A stretch of 64,000 nt of DNA, from NCBI GenBank assembly GCA_903901875.1, contig CAIUSO010000071.1, positions 22,207-86,206 of the forward strand, read 5' to 3'. The DNA is from an uncultured Geobacteraceae bacterium. Its GTDB lineage: Bacteria > Desulfobacterota > Desulfuromonadia > Geobacterales > Pseudopelobacteraceae. Positions 25,313 to 34,864 of this stretch are shown here, piece after piece; within the stretch, counting starts at the first letter, position 1; each line of letters starts with the position of its first letter. The notes beneath the pieces were generated by a model. That model did not search any database. It was not told the DNA's origin and saw only the letters and a program-made list of their open reading frames with translations. The position numbers and the translations under genes are program-made.

Positions 25313-26560
25313 TTAGCTCTCTTCCGAATGATCCGGATATAGCTTCTCTATCTGCCGGAAGGTATCAATTGACTCAATGAAAATCTCCACCAGTTCCGGG
25401 TCAAACTGTTTTCCCGCCTCACTTCGTATGTTGTCCAGCACATCCGATTCACTCCACGCTTCCTTGTAACATCTCCTGCATGAAAGGGCGTCATAGACGT
25501 CGGCCAGTGCCACTATTCTGCCAAAAAAAGGAATTTCCTCCCCCCGTTTACCTCGGGGGGTGCCATCTTCATTGGCATGGTCCGGGAGCGGTTGCTGGGT
25601 ATGGGGGTCAATGTAGCCCGGATAACCGTTGCCGTCCCACCGTTCATGGTGATTAATGGCCACAATAGCCGCCGATTCGTCAAAATCGGAATACATCTCG
25701 GAAAACAGATTGGCACCGTAGAGGGTGTGGAGTTTCATAATCAGGTATTCATCCGGTGTGAACTTCCCCGGTTTCTTCAGGATAGCATCGGAAATGGCAA
25801 CCTTACCGACGTCATGGAGCATTGCCGACATCCGGAGGGTATCACGGGTTCGGTCGATTTCTTCCTGGCAAATCCCCTTTTTAAATGCCCATGCCTCATA
25901 GAGTGCTACCGAGTAGGCGGCGACGCGGTTGACGTGGGGACCGGTTTCCTTGGGGTCCCGCAATTCCGCCATCTTATTCATCCTCAGTATTATTTCTCTG
26001 GTCATCTTCGCCCGTTCAATGGCCGCCGTAGCATTGCCGGCGTAATAGACGATGATCTCCTCATCCTGTGCGGCAAAGGGAATCGTTGTGCCATCGGTTT
26101 CATCTTTGGCATTGATCAACTGCAAAACTCCGATAACCTCACCACGGAAATTCTGAAGGGGAATGGTCAGCATGGAACGGGTCCGGTACCCGGTGATGTC
26201 ATCGTAGGAACGGTTAAAGGAGAAGGGGTACTGTTCATCAAGGTCATACACATCGGCAATGTTGAGGATGGTGCCATGGGTCGCAACATAACCGGAAATG
26301 GAGGAACTGTCGATGGGAACGGTAAAGGTTGTGTAGGGGAGCTTTTTTCCAGGGGGCAACTGTTGCACCATGGTATCATTCTGTGCATAGCGGAATCTGA
26401 GCTGCCCATTTTCACGGATATAGATGGAACCGGCATCGGCATTGGTGAAACTCCGCGCTTCACGGAGAACCTTTTCCAGGAGCAGGTCAATATCCTTGAT
26501 CTGGGAAACAATCAACCCCAGCTCAATTACCTTCCGAAGTTTCTCTTCACGATGGGACAT
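25313..26560 (-). CDS. GAF-domain HD-GYP phosphodiesterase
   Basis: A 415-residue cytoplasmic signalling enzyme. A GAF sensor (about 10-180) is followed by an HD-GYP domain with HDVGK, the signature NHHERWDGNGYPG and LADVYDAL, so c-di-GMP hydrolysis is expected. An insertion after the signature (YIDPHTQQPLPDHANEDG) is longer than usual. There is no receiver or membrane segment, and the GAF ligand is unknown. It is a stand-alone gene. Confidence 0.9.
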   Translation of the reverse strand: MSHREEKLRKVIELGLIVSQIKDIDLLLEKVLREARSFTNADAGSIYIRENGQLRFRYAQNDTMVQQLPPGKKLPYTTFTVPIDSSSISGYVATHGTILNIADVYDLDEQYPFSFNRSYDDITGYRTRSMLTIPLQNFRGEVIGVLQLINAKDETDGTTIPFAAQDEEIIVYYAGNATAAIERAKMTREIILRMNKMAELRDPKETGPHVNRVAAYSVALYEAWAFKKGICQEEIDRTRDTLRMSAMLHDVGKVAISDAILKKPGKFTPDEYLIMKLHTLYGANLFSEMYSDFDESAAIVAINHHERWDGNGYPGYIDPHTQQPLPDHANEDGTPRGKRGEEIPFFGRIVALADVYDALSCRRCYKEAWSESDVLDNIRSEAGKQFDPELVEIFIESIDTFRQIEKLYPDHSEES

Positions 26561-26738
26561 GGGGGTACCTCCCGTTAATCTGGTCTAAAATATAGTACAA
26601 CAAATGGGGCATCATATCAAAGGAGAGAATTGGTGAATCCCCATTATTATTTTTGAAGTTGTGTGGGATAGATGTTTAATCTACAATATCATAATGTTAT
26701 GTTTTAAGACCCGCTATTTTCTCACTTCAGGAGGTCCC

Positions 26739-27215
26739 ATGAAAGACATGGTTCGATTGTTCGCAGTAATGATGCTGTTGCTCGTGGTGCCGGTGTCTGG
26801 GCACACACAGGAGGGTGAAACGCCACTGGAAAAAAGTATGTCCCGGACTCTGGATGCCTGGAGGGAAGGGCGCTATGAGCTGCTCTTTGATATGCTGTCC
26901 AAGCGGGGGAAAGTATCCCGCGAACAATTTATCGTAAAAATGAGGGATACGTCAGTTCGTCCCGCCTGTTGCTGGGAAAAAATGGAGAAGTTTACGGTAC
27001 TTTCCGAAAAAACGTCGGAAGCAACGGTCTATGTCAAGATCGGTCTGGAGGGAACCCCGCTGGATACGAAATCGATAACCAGAGAATTCAAGTTGACAAA
27101 CCAGGGGGGAGACTGGAAGATGCATCTTTCTGATATTTTTTCCATTGCCGGGATATCGCCGGTCAAGAGTCCGCCGAAAAAGCGGCACAGCAGGAAAATA
27201 CTGACGTACAACTGA
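26739..27215 (+). CDS. Small exported protein of unknown function
   Basis: A 158-residue protein with a clear signal peptide (MVRLFAVMMLLLVVPVSGHTQ) and a compact mixed domain with a Cys-Cys pair (RPACCWEKMEKF). Not recognised by family, although the fold pattern of a short helix then beta hairpins resembles small NTF2-like periplasmic domains. ATG 26739 has an ideal AGGAGG site. It ends 12 nt before dgt and may be cotranscribed. Confidence 0.75.
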   Translation: MKDMVRLFAVMMLLLVVPVSGHTQEGETPLEKSMSRTLDAWREGRYELLFDMLSKRGKVSREQFIVKMRDTSVRPACCWEKMEKFTVLSEKTSEATVYVKIGLEGTPLDTKSITREFKLTNQGGDWKMHLSDIFSIAGISPVKSPPKKRHSRKILTYN

Positions 27216-27227
27216 GGGACTATTACC

Positions 27228-28370
27228 ATGACCGATGCCATGGAACGAAATGATCTGGCCGGCTACGCCTGCCGCAGCTCCGCCTCCCGGGGGCGCAAAC
27301 ATGATGAGGAACTTCGGGACAATCGCCCCGCCTTTGAACGGGACCGCGATCGGATTATCCATTGCGCCGCATTCCGGCGCCTGGAATATAAAACCCAGGT
27401 ATTCGTCAACCACGAAGGGGACTATTACCGGACCCGCTTGACCCACTCCCTTGAGGTTGCACAGATCGGTCGGGCCATTGCCCGGAAACTCCGCCTGAAT
27501 GAAGAGCTCACCGAAGCACTGGCGTTGTCCCACGATTTGGGACACACCCCCTTTGGCCATACCGGAGAAGAGGTGTTAAACCGTCTTATGGCCGGTTTTG
27601 GTGGATTTGAACATAATCTGCAGTCGTTTCGGGTGGTGGATGAACTGGAAGAACGGTATCCCGGTTTCAACGGACTGAATCTGACCTGGGAAGTGCGGGA
27701 GGGGATCATCAAACACTCGTCCCACTATGACGCTACCAGTGAGGTCATGGCCGAATTCCTGCCGGGAACGGTATCATCAATTGAAGGGCAGATTATCAAT
27801 TATGCCGATGAAATAGCCTATAACAATCATGATATCGATGACGGCCTGAAGGCCGGCTACATTACCCTTGAACAGCTTGAACAGGTTGAGCTGTGGCGGG
27901 AGGCTTGTGCAGGAGTACGCAGGAAATATCCGGCAATAGATCAGAAACGTCTCGTGTATCAGACCATCAGTGCCTTGATCGGCCTCTTGATCAGCGATAT
28001 CTGCGTAACAACCGGGTCAAATATTGAACTCTACTGCATAACGTCACCCGATATATTACGCAGTAATAACCGTGCTGTTGTTCATTTTACCGATGACATC
28101 ACCGCCCGGAATCTTGAGTTGAAGAAGTTTCTGTTCCATAATCTGTATCGTCACTATAAAGTTGACAAAATGCGGGTGAAGGCGGAAATCTTCATCACCC
28201 GGTTATTTGAAACCTATTGCCGGTATCCCAACCTGCTCCCCCCCAAATATCAGGCCCGGTTGGAGCAACGGGAGCTTCATCGGGTTGTCTGCGACTACAT
28301 TGCCGGCATGACCGACCGCTTTGCCCTGGATGAATATAAACGGCTTTTCGAACCCTATGAGAGAGTATAA
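27228..28370 (+). CDS. dgt: Deoxyguanosinetriphosphate triphosphohydrolase-like protein
   Basis: A 380-residue HD-domain dNTPase releasing triphosphate from dGTP or other dNTPs. It shows FRRLEYKTQVF, RTRLTHSLEVAQIGRAIAR and the metal motif HDLGHTPFGHTGEEVL, then YADEIAYNNHDIDDGL. Length fits the short dGTPase subfamily. yfbR begins 2 nt after its stop, so two deoxynucleotide-degrading enzymes are made together. Confidence 0.92.
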   Translation: MTDAMERNDLAGYACRSSASRGRKHDEELRDNRPAFERDRDRIIHCAAFRRLEYKTQVFVNHEGDYYRTRLTHSLEVAQIGRAIARKLRLNEELTEALALSHDLGHTPFGHTGEEVLNRLMAGFGGFEHNLQSFRVVDELEERYPGFNGLNLTWEVREGIIKHSSHYDATSEVMAEFLPGTVSSIEGQIINYADEIAYNNHDIDDGLKAGYITLEQLEQVELWREACAGVRRKYPAIDQKRLVYQTISALIGLLISDICVTTGSNIELYCITSPDILRSNNRAVVHFTDDITARNLELKKFLFHNLYRHYKVDKMRVKAEIFITRLFETYCRYPNLLPPKYQARLEQRELHRVVCDYIAGMTDRFALDEYKRLFEPYERV

Positions 28371-28372
28371 CA

Positions 28373-28978
28373 ATGACACCAATTGCCGAACCGGAACAGC
28401 ATGATTTTTTCGCTTTTCTTTCCCGCATGCGCTACATCGGACGCTGGGGTCTCATGCGCAACACCGTGCCGGAAAATATCCAGGAACATAGTCTGGATGT
28501 GGCCATTATTGCCCATGCCCTGGTCATGATCCGTATTACCTATTACGGTGGCACTCTCGACCCCTCACGCGCCGCGATGTACGGTATTTTTCATGATACC
28601 AGTGAAATCTTTACCGGTGATATGCCGACGCCTGTCAAACATTTCAATCCGGATTTCAAACAGTCATTCCATGAGCTGGAGGATCGGGCCCGGAGAAAAC
28701 TGCTGGCCATGCTCCCGGCCGAACTTGCGAAGGAATATGAGCCTCTGTTTTTCTTCGATGAGCAGGAGGAGTATGTTCAGGTGGTCAAGGCCGCAGATAA
28801 AATTGCGGCCCTGACCAAATGTATCGAGGAGGGAAAGAGTGGCAATAATGAATTCCGCCGAGCCGAGGCGGAACATTTTGAGCAGCTTTCTGCCAGTACA
28901 CTGCCGGAAGTGGGCTATTTTCTCAAACGGCTGCTCCCCGGTTACCGGCTGTCGCTTGATGAGCTGAAGCTGGGGTGA
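28373..28978 (+). CDS. yfbR: 5'-deoxynucleotidase, YfbR-like HD-domain protein
   Basis: A 201-residue phosphohydrolase acting on deoxynucleoside monophosphates. Signatures match E. coli YfbR: QEHSLDVAIIAHAL, FHDTSEIFTGDMPTPVK and VKAADKIAAL. It is tightly coupled to dgt, and together they would recycle dNTPs to nucleosides. The PP-loop gene converges on it 19 nt downstream. Confidence 0.9.
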   Translation: MTPIAEPEQHDFFAFLSRMRYIGRWGLMRNTVPENIQEHSLDVAIIAHALVMIRITYYGGTLDPSRAAMYGIFHDTSEIFTGDMPTPVKHFNPDFKQSFHELEDRARRKLLAMLPAELAKEYEPLFFFDEQEEYVQVVKAADKIAALTKCIEEGKSGNNEFRRAEAEHFEQLSASTLPEVGYFLKRLLPGYRLSLDELKLG

Positions 28979-28997
28979 GACCCCAGGAGACAGATTC

Positions 28998-30005
28998 CTA
29001 CGCCACCAGATATTTTCCCACGGCAGCGGGCCCCATGTCATTACAGACGGTGAACTCCTGCCGTGAATCATTAAGGCGCAGTTCCATCCGACAGTGGCTT
29101 CCCGGTTCGGCTTTGGTATAGCGGAGCAGTATGCGGGCACCCAGAGTATAGTGCTTTTCGTCCTGAACACCGGTGATGATAACCACCGGGGTATTGCCAT
29201 CCTGCCAGGTCACTGCTGCCTCGCCCGGTTGTCGGAACTGTTCAAGCAGATTATTGTCGGCTTCGTTGCGCCCCATGATCGCCTTGCTTCGGGGGGCGAT
29301 GCGGAAATGTCTGCCGGTTTTGAGCAGGCGAAAATCCCGAAGATTGAGCTCTTCCGCATGGTCGAACACATCCTTGATTTTCGGAACGAACGACAGTTCG
29401 GTCAACAGGCAGCCACCTGCGGGGCAGGGGTAGTTCTTCACGTCCAACTCTTCCGCCAGCTGCATCTGTATCGACCGGGAACGCCCTTCGATATCTAACA
29501 ACTTACTCCGGTCTACCCACCCCTCTTTTTCCGGAATGGTCGGCTCAAAATGCCGTGCCGACAGGGGACGGAGCAGTAACCCTTCCAGACCGCTTTCCCG
29601 CTCAATAACGCGCAGGGTGTCCCGTCGCTGACTCATTGGCCGCTGGCCAAGGACTTCGCCGGTAAACACAAAGTCTGCCCCGATCTCTTCCATATATTCC
29701 TTGGCCTTTTTAAGGAGGAATATTCTGCAATCGATGCAGGGATTAACCCCCTTGCCATGTCCATGGACCGGATTACGGACGATTTCCAGGTAATCTAACC
29801 CCTTGTGCATGACTTTTATCGGAATATCGTACTCCTCGGCAACGCGTACCGCCTCGGATTTACAACCTGAATTCTTGCCGGTGCAGGTGCAGAACGGCGA
29901 AGTGAAATTGAGTGCCACCACCTCGATGCCGCAGTCAAGCATCATCTTGACCGCGAGGGTGGAATCCAGCCCTCCTGAGAGGAGGGCGATTGCTTTACGT
30001 TTCAT
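28998..30005 (-). CDS. PP-loop ATPase related to tRNA-modification enzymes, with NFACT-R/DUF814-like C-terminus
   Basis: A 335-residue protein starting with the PP-loop SGGLDSTLA. It has conserved cysteines C38 and C40 in PFCTCTG, NPCIDCRIFLL at about 90 and the PCPAGGCLL pattern at about 195, like MnmA/ThiI-type thiolation enzymes. Residues of about 225-335 resemble the NFACT-R (DUF814) domain. It probably adenylates a tRNA position, but the product is not known to me. GGAG precedes the ATG. It is a single gene. Confidence 0.75.
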   Translation of the reverse strand: MKRKAIALLSGGLDSTLAVKMMLDCGIEVVALNFTSPFCTCTGKNSGCKSEAVRVAEEYDIPIKVMHKGLDYLEIVRNPVHGHGKGVNPCIDCRIFLLKKAKEYMEEIGADFVFTGEVLGQRPMSQRRDTLRVIERESGLEGLLLRPLSARHFEPTIPEKEGWVDRSKLLDIEGRSRSIQMQLAEELDVKNYPCPAGGCLLTELSFVPKIKDVFDHAEELNLRDFRLLKTGRHFRIAPRSKAIMGRNEADNNLLEQFRQPGEAAVTWQDGNTPVVIITGVQDEKHYTLGARILLRYTKAEPGSHCRMELRLNDSRQEFTVCNDMGPAAVGKYLVA

Positions 30006-30044
30006 TACATCTCCAGTACATGTATAAAATTAATCCCGAAAAGA

Positions 30045-30845
30045 CTATCTGCCAAAAATTTCTTTGAAGAACTTGATCGACTGGGCCCAGGAATCACGAT
30101 CCGCCTGTGCATCATAGGCAACGGGAAGTTTGAACTTTACGGCATAGGCGTCGGCGTCCGGGTTGGTAAAGCTGTGCAGTACGCCCGGATATCCGACATA
30201 CCGGAATGACGCGCCGGCCTTGGTCATTTCATTCTTAAAGGCGGCCACTTGTGTGGCGGGAATCATCTTGTCCGCTTCACCATTGAATACCAGAACCCGT
30301 GCCTTTACGGCACCTTTTTTGGCCGGGGCATCGGTTGCCAGGCTGCCGTGGTAGCTGGCAACCCCCTTCAGGTCGGCCCCTTGACGGGCCATGTGAAGCA
30401 CGACCCCTCCACCGAAACAGTAGCCGATGGCGGCAATATTCTTTGGATCGACGGCAGGCTGTTTTTTAACAAATTCGAGGGCCGCATTGAAACGGGCCTC
30501 TCCAACAGCCATGTTTTTCATGACTTCGCCGGCAAACTTTCCGGCATCATCGGGGTGCTGTGCGGTTTTGCCGTCACCGAACATATCAACGGCAAGTGCC
30601 ACATAGCCCAGTTCAGCCAGCATTTTCGCCCGTGAACGGGCATATTCGTTGTGTCCCCACCATTCATGGACCACCAGAACAGCGGGACGTTTCCCCTTCA
30701 GAGCCGTATCCTGGGCCAGGTATCCTTTGAGAACCGTACTGCCGGTGCGGTATTCGACTTCCTGGCCGGTGACCCCGGCACAGGCGACTGATACGGCGCA
30801 GACCAACACAATGAGACAACTATTCACCAACGATCTGAAAAACAT
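30045..30845 (-). CDS. Exported dienelactone hydrolase family protein
   Basis: A 266-residue alpha/beta hydrolase with an N-terminal signal sequence (SLVNSCLIVLVCAVSVACAG). The nucleophile is the Cys in GYCFGGGV, the acid probably the Asp in FNGEADKMIP and the base the His in GVLHSFTNP, the usual C-D-H triad of this family. The natural substrate is unknown. The ATG at 30845 has AAGGAG 6 nt upstream. It ends 40 nt from the PP-loop start and may share its transcript. Confidence 0.88.
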   Translation of the reverse strand: MFFRSLVNSCLIVLVCAVSVACAGVTGQEVEYRTGSTVLKGYLAQDTALKGKRPAVLVVHEWWGHNEYARSRAKMLAELGYVALAVDMFGDGKTAQHPDDAGKFAGEVMKNMAVGEARFNAALEFVKKQPAVDPKNIAAIGYCFGGGVVLHMARQGADLKGVASYHGSLATDAPAKKGAVKARVLVFNGEADKMIPATQVAAFKNEMTKAGASFRYVGYPGVLHSFTNPDADAYAVKFKLPVAYDAQADRDSWAQSIKFFKEIFGR

Positions 30846-30994
30846 GGGTAACTCCTTTTGGATTAAAATCGGGGCACTGTAACAGATTTGTCGTAAATTC
30901 GACAGAGGCAATGTGAGTTATTACGGGTGACGTTTATAGCTTGGAGTGTGAAATGAAGTGATATATACTCCAAAAAAACGGGGACTGGTGATTA

Positions 30995-32251
30995 ATGGAC
31001 GCTCAGTCGGAGAAATTTTTTTTAGGCCGTCAGCCGATTCTTGACAGAAATCAGGATATTATCGGATTTGAATTGCTGTTTCGGTCAGCCGACGTGGAGA
31101 CTGCCCGCTTTGACAGTTATTCACAGGCCTGTTCCACCGTCATAAAACAGGCGTTGGATCTGTTCGGCATTCAGGATGTTCTGGGGGGGAAAATCGGTTT
31201 CATTAACGTGCCCTTGGGAATGTTTCTGTCTGAACTACTGGAATTGTTACCCATTGAACAGACCGCACTGGAGTTACTGGAAATAATCGAGTTGAATGAA
31301 CAGGTGGTGGAGCGTTGCCGTGAGTTGAAAAAGCTTGGCTTCACCCTGGCCCTTGATGATCATGTATTCGATGGTGATAACACGGATATTTACGGGGTTG
31401 TGGATATCATAAAAATAGATATTCTTCTGACCGGTATGGAGGCTCTCCCCACTGTCGTCAGACAGTTACGAAAATACCCCGTTAAACTGCTTGCTGAAAA
31501 AGTTGAAACCGCCGAGCAGTTTCAGGTCTGCTACGATCTTGGTTTTGAGCTGTTCCAAGGGTATTTCTTTGCCCGTCCCACCGTACTCAATCGTCGGAAA
31601 GTCGATGTATCACAATTGGCACTCCTCAAGCTGCTGCAGCAATTATCCGCTGAAGCGTCACTTGAAGAGATAGAGCTGACCTTCAAGGAAAATCCCGGCA
31701 TATCTTATAATCTGCTCAAACTGGTAAATTCTGTCTCATTTGGGCTGCGGGTAAAAATCAAGTCACTTCGCCACGCTATTCTGCAACTCGGTTTTAATCA
31801 GTTGCGTCGCTGGATACAACTTTCACTGTTTGCGGGAAATGATACCGGCGATATGGATAATCCTCTGCTTGAACTGGCTGCCGTTCGGGGGAGAATGATG
31901 GAAGGATTACACAAGATTTCCACCTTTTCCCGTTCCGGGAGGGAGCAGGCCGATGGGGCGTTTATGGTCGGCATTGTCTCTCTGCTTGATGTTCTACTGG
32001 ATATTCCCCTTGAGGAAATTGTTACCGGTTTGAACCTGAGTGACGACTTGAGTGCGGCCCTTCTGAAACGGGAGGGGGAGCTGGGGACGCTGCTGCTGGT
32101 TGCTGAAAAACTTGAAGTTGCCGACTTCTCCTCAGTTGCCGGGTTGCTGGATAGCTGTGGTGTCTCCCTGGAACAGTTGCTTATGGTTCAGGTTGAGGCC
32201 TTTAGCTGGAGATATTCCGAGTATCACCCCGATAAGGAGTTATCTGAGTGA
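30995..32251 (+). CDS. EAL-HDOD signalling protein, EAL probably inactive
   Basis: A 418-residue YuxH-type protein. The N-terminal EAL-like domain (about 5-205) has FELLFRS where active enzymes have ExLxR, and other EAL metal residues are not clearly kept, although DDHVFD and KIDILLTG are recognisable. The C-terminal HDOD domain (about 215-400) starts LLQQLSAEASLEEIE and contains PGISYNLLKLVNS. Such proteins usually bind or relay rather than cut c-di-GMP. The next HD gene overlaps by 4 nt. Confidence 0.88.
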   Translation: MDAQSEKFFLGRQPILDRNQDIIGFELLFRSADVETARFDSYSQACSTVIKQALDLFGIQDVLGGKIGFINVPLGMFLSELLELLPIEQTALELLEIIELNEQVVERCRELKKLGFTLALDDHVFDGDNTDIYGVVDIIKIDILLTGMEALPTVVRQLRKYPVKLLAEKVETAEQFQVCYDLGFELFQGYFFARPTVLNRRKVDVSQLALLKLLQQLSAEASLEEIELTFKENPGISYNLLKLVNSVSFGLRVKIKSLRHAILQLGFNQLRRWIQLSLFAGNDTGDMDNPLLELAAVRGRMMEGLHKISTFSRSGREQADGAFMVGIVSLLDVLLDIPLEEIVTGLNLSDDLSAALLKREGELGTLLLVAEKLEVADFSSVAGLLDSCGVSLEQLLMVQVEAFSWRYSEYHPDKELSE

Positions 32252-32802
32252 AAGATACCATTGGCCTGTTACGCCGTTATTTTGATGCGGAACCGTTGGA
32301 TATTGTGGTGACCCACAGTCGCTGTGTGGCAGATCTGGCCCTAGAAATCGCAGCTCACCTTTCCCTGACCGATGCTGAGCGGATCTTTATTGAAGAGGCA
32401 GCCATGCTCCATGATATTGGTGTGTCCTTGGTACACGCACCCGGCCTTGGCCTGAAAGGGAAGTACCCCTACATTCAGCATGGTACGCTTGGCCGGTCCA
32501 TTCTGGAGCGGGAAGGGTATGCGGAACATGGGCTGGTATCAGAACGGCACACCGGAGTGGGCTTGACCAGAGAAGATATCATCAGGCAGGGGTTGCCGCT
32601 CCCCCACCGGGATATGGTGCCTGTGTCGTTGCCGGAGCAGATTATCTGCTTTGCCGACCTGTTCTATTCAAAGAAACCGGGGCATTTGACCGAGCGCAAA
32701 AGTATCCCGCTGGTGCGGAGCAAGCTGATTCCCTTTGGTGAGGATAAGGTTGCCCAGTTTGATCGATGGCTTGAGCAGTTCCGCTCTGGAGCGGGGGAAT
32801 AA
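32248..32802 (+). CDS. HD-domain phosphohydrolase
   Basis: A 184-residue HD protein with metal-ligand candidates in VTHSRCVADLA, AMLHDIGVSLVH and CFADLFYSK. The substrate is unknown, and the family includes small nucleotide hydrolases. GTG 32248 lies inside the stop of the EAL-HDOD gene, indicating translational coupling and a joint role. Confidence 0.85.
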   Translation: MKDTIGLLRRYFDAEPLDIVVTHSRCVADLALEIAAHLSLTDAERIFIEEAAMLHDIGVSLVHAPGLGLKGKYPYIQHGTLGRSILEREGYAEHGLVSERHTGVGLTREDIIRQGLPLPHRDMVPVSLPEQIICFADLFYSKKPGHLTERKSIPLVRSKLIPFGEDKVAQFDRWLEQFRSGAGE

Positions 32803-32891
32803 AAGGTGCCGAAAAGCCATTGCATTTTACGCTTTCATGTTTTAGATTGAGCAACTTTATTTATATGCAATTTCTTTCAGGCGGTTTCCCA

Positions 32892-33971
32892 GTGCAGAAT
32901 AATGAACCTTCCATTCCGGAACTCCGGGTGCGGATAGACGCCATAGACGATGCCCTCTTGGATCTTCTTAACGAACGATCTAAAGTAGTACTTGAAGTAG
33001 GCAAACTTAAGTCTGGTAAAAACCTTGATTTTCACGTTCCAGGGCGGGAGCGACAGATCTATGAGCGGCTCTTGCAGGGTAACCCCGGCCCCTTTCCCAA
33101 TGATGCCCTGAAAACGGTCTTCAGAGAAATTATTTCGGCCTGCCTGGCCCTTGAATCTCCCATGAAAGTGGCGTTTCTCGGCCCGAAGGCAACCTTCAGC
33201 CATTTGGCGACGATGCAGCAGTTTGGTCTGTCCGCCGAGCTGGTGCCACAAAAGTCCATTCCGGCGGTATTTGAAGAGGTGGAAAAGGGGAGAGCACTCT
33301 ACGGTGTGGTCCCCGTCGAGAATTCAACCGAGGGGGTTATTTCCCACACCCTTGACATGTTTGTGGAGAGCAAGCTGCAAATAACCGCAGAAATCATGCT
33401 TGAGGTACACCACGATCTGCTCTCGCGCACCGGCAGGCTTGAGGATATCAAAAAGGTCTACTCCCATTCCCAGCCCATCGCCCAGTGTCGTCAGTGGCTT
33501 GACAGTAATCTCCCCGGCGTGCCGGTGGTGGATGTGGCCTCAACCGCTGTGGCGGCCCAGATAGTCAGCGATGACTACACTGCGGCGGCAATAGCCAGTG
33601 AACTTGCCGCTTCCCTCTATGATCTCAAGGTCGTCAGAAGCCGCATTGAGGATCAAGTCAACAACTTTACCCGCTTTCTGGTGATCTCCCGCAAGGGGTG
33701 TGACCGTTCCGGCAACGACAAAACCTCCGTACTCTTTTCCGTCAAGGATGAGCCGGGTATTCTCTGTCGTATGTTGGAACCTTTTGCCAAACGGGGGATC
33801 AACCTGACAAAAATCGAGTCACGCCCCTATAAAAGCAAGGCGTGGGAATATATCTTCTTTCTGGATCTGTTCGGCCATGCCTCCGATCCCGATGTCATCG
33901 CCGCCTTGGATGAACTGAAAGTCTGCTGTCAGTTCCTGAAAATTCTCGGTTCATTTCCCCGGTCAATGTAA
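32892..33971 (+). CDS. pheA: Bifunctional chorismate mutase / prephenate dehydratase (P-protein)
   Basis: A 359-residue enzyme turning chorismate into phenylpyruvate for Phe. Residues of about 1-90 are an AroQ-type mutase (IPELRVRIDAIDDALLDLL). The dehydratase follows with FLGPKATFSHLA and the catalytic NFTRFLVIS. The ACT domain ends the protein with the Phe-binding ESRP motif, so feedback by Phe is expected. I choose GTG 32892 (AGGCGG 7 nt upstream). ATG 32865 or an upstream start would add a non-conserved tail. It begins the aromatic/isoprenoid/translation block. Confidence 0.93.
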   Translation: MQNNEPSIPELRVRIDAIDDALLDLLNERSKVVLEVGKLKSGKNLDFHVPGRERQIYERLLQGNPGPFPNDALKTVFREIISACLALESPMKVAFLGPKATFSHLATMQQFGLSAELVPQKSIPAVFEEVEKGRALYGVVPVENSTEGVISHTLDMFVESKLQITAEIMLEVHHDLLSRTGRLEDIKKVYSHSQPIAQCRQWLDSNLPGVPVVDVASTAVAAQIVSDDYTAAAIASELAASLYDLKVVRSRIEDQVNNFTRFLVISRKGCDRSGNDKTSVLFSVKDEPGILCRMLEPFAKRGINLTKIESRPYKSKAWEYIFFLDLFGHASDPDVIAALDELKVCCQFLKILGSFPRSM

Positions 33972-33983
33972 AGGATGCCAACC

Positions 33984-34841
33984 GTGATTATTAATCGTTT
34001 GGCCGTTGTTGGCGTCGGCCTGATCGGCGGTTCCTTTGCCATGGCTCTTCGCCGGGCCGGTGCAGTAGGGAGTATCATCGGTATAGATGCTGATCGGGAG
34101 AATCTTCTTCTGGCCCGATCGCGGGGTATCGTTGATGATATCTCGGAAGATCTTCTGGCCGGAGTTGCCGAAGCCGATGTGGTGTTTGTCGCCACGCCGG
34201 TCTGTACCATTGCCGACATCATTCGCGATATGGCACCTGGCCTCAAAAGTGGTGCCATTGTCACCGATGGGGGTAGTGTCAAGGGGACGCTGGTGGAGCG
34301 GTGTGAATCCGTGATGCCCCCCGGGTGCCACTTTGTCGGTGGTCATCCCATAGCCGGTACGGAACACTCCGGTGCTGCTGCTGCTTTTCCCGATCTTTTC
34401 CAAGGCAGACGGTGCGTACTGACCCCCGCTGCCGCTGCCGATCGGGATGCGGTGGCAATCGTCTCCCGGCTCTGGACCGCTGCGGGCGCGGCGGTCTGTT
34501 CCATGGAATCGGGGCACCATGACCGTATTTTTGCCGAAATATCCCATCTTCCCCACGCCATAGCCTACACGCTGGTCCATGCGGTCGGCACTGCCGATGT
34601 TGAGGGGGAGAATGTGCTCTCCTACACCGCAGGCGGTTTCCGCGATTTTACCCGCATCGCCTCGTCGGACCCGGTCATGTGGCGCGACATAGCACTGATG
34701 AACCGCGATGCACTGCTTTCAAGCATCGACGGATTTTCTGCCAGTCTTGCCGAACTTCGGCGTCGTATTGACGGCAATGACCGTGATGGTTTAACGGAAT
34801 TTTTTACCACCGCAAAAAAATTTCGCGACGGAATTCTCTGA
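33984..34841 (+). CDS. tyrA: Prephenate dehydrogenase
   Basis: A 285-residue NAD(P)-dependent enzyme converting prephenate to 4-hydroxyphenylpyruvate. The Rossmann start is VVGVGLIGGSFAMALR, and prephenate-site residues lie in GGHPIAGTEHSG and SHLPHAIAYTL. There is no ACT domain, so feedback control is not evident. GTG 33984 has AAGGA 8 nt upstream, whereas ATG 33975 would leave no spacing. It follows pheA by 12 nt. Confidence 0.92.
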   Translation: MIINRLAVVGVGLIGGSFAMALRRAGAVGSIIGIDADRENLLLARSRGIVDDISEDLLAGVAEADVVFVATPVCTIADIIRDMAPGLKSGAIVTDGGSVKGTLVERCESVMPPGCHFVGGHPIAGTEHSGAAAAFPDLFQGRRCVLTPAAAADRDAVAIVSRLWTAAGAAVCSMESGHHDRIFAEISHLPHAIAYTLVHAVGTADVEGENVLSYTAGGFRDFTRIASSDPVMWRDIALMNRDALLSSIDGFSASLAELRRRIDGNDRDGLTEFFTTAKKFRDGIL

Positions 34842-34864
34842 AATCCGCGCACCGGGAGAACCGA

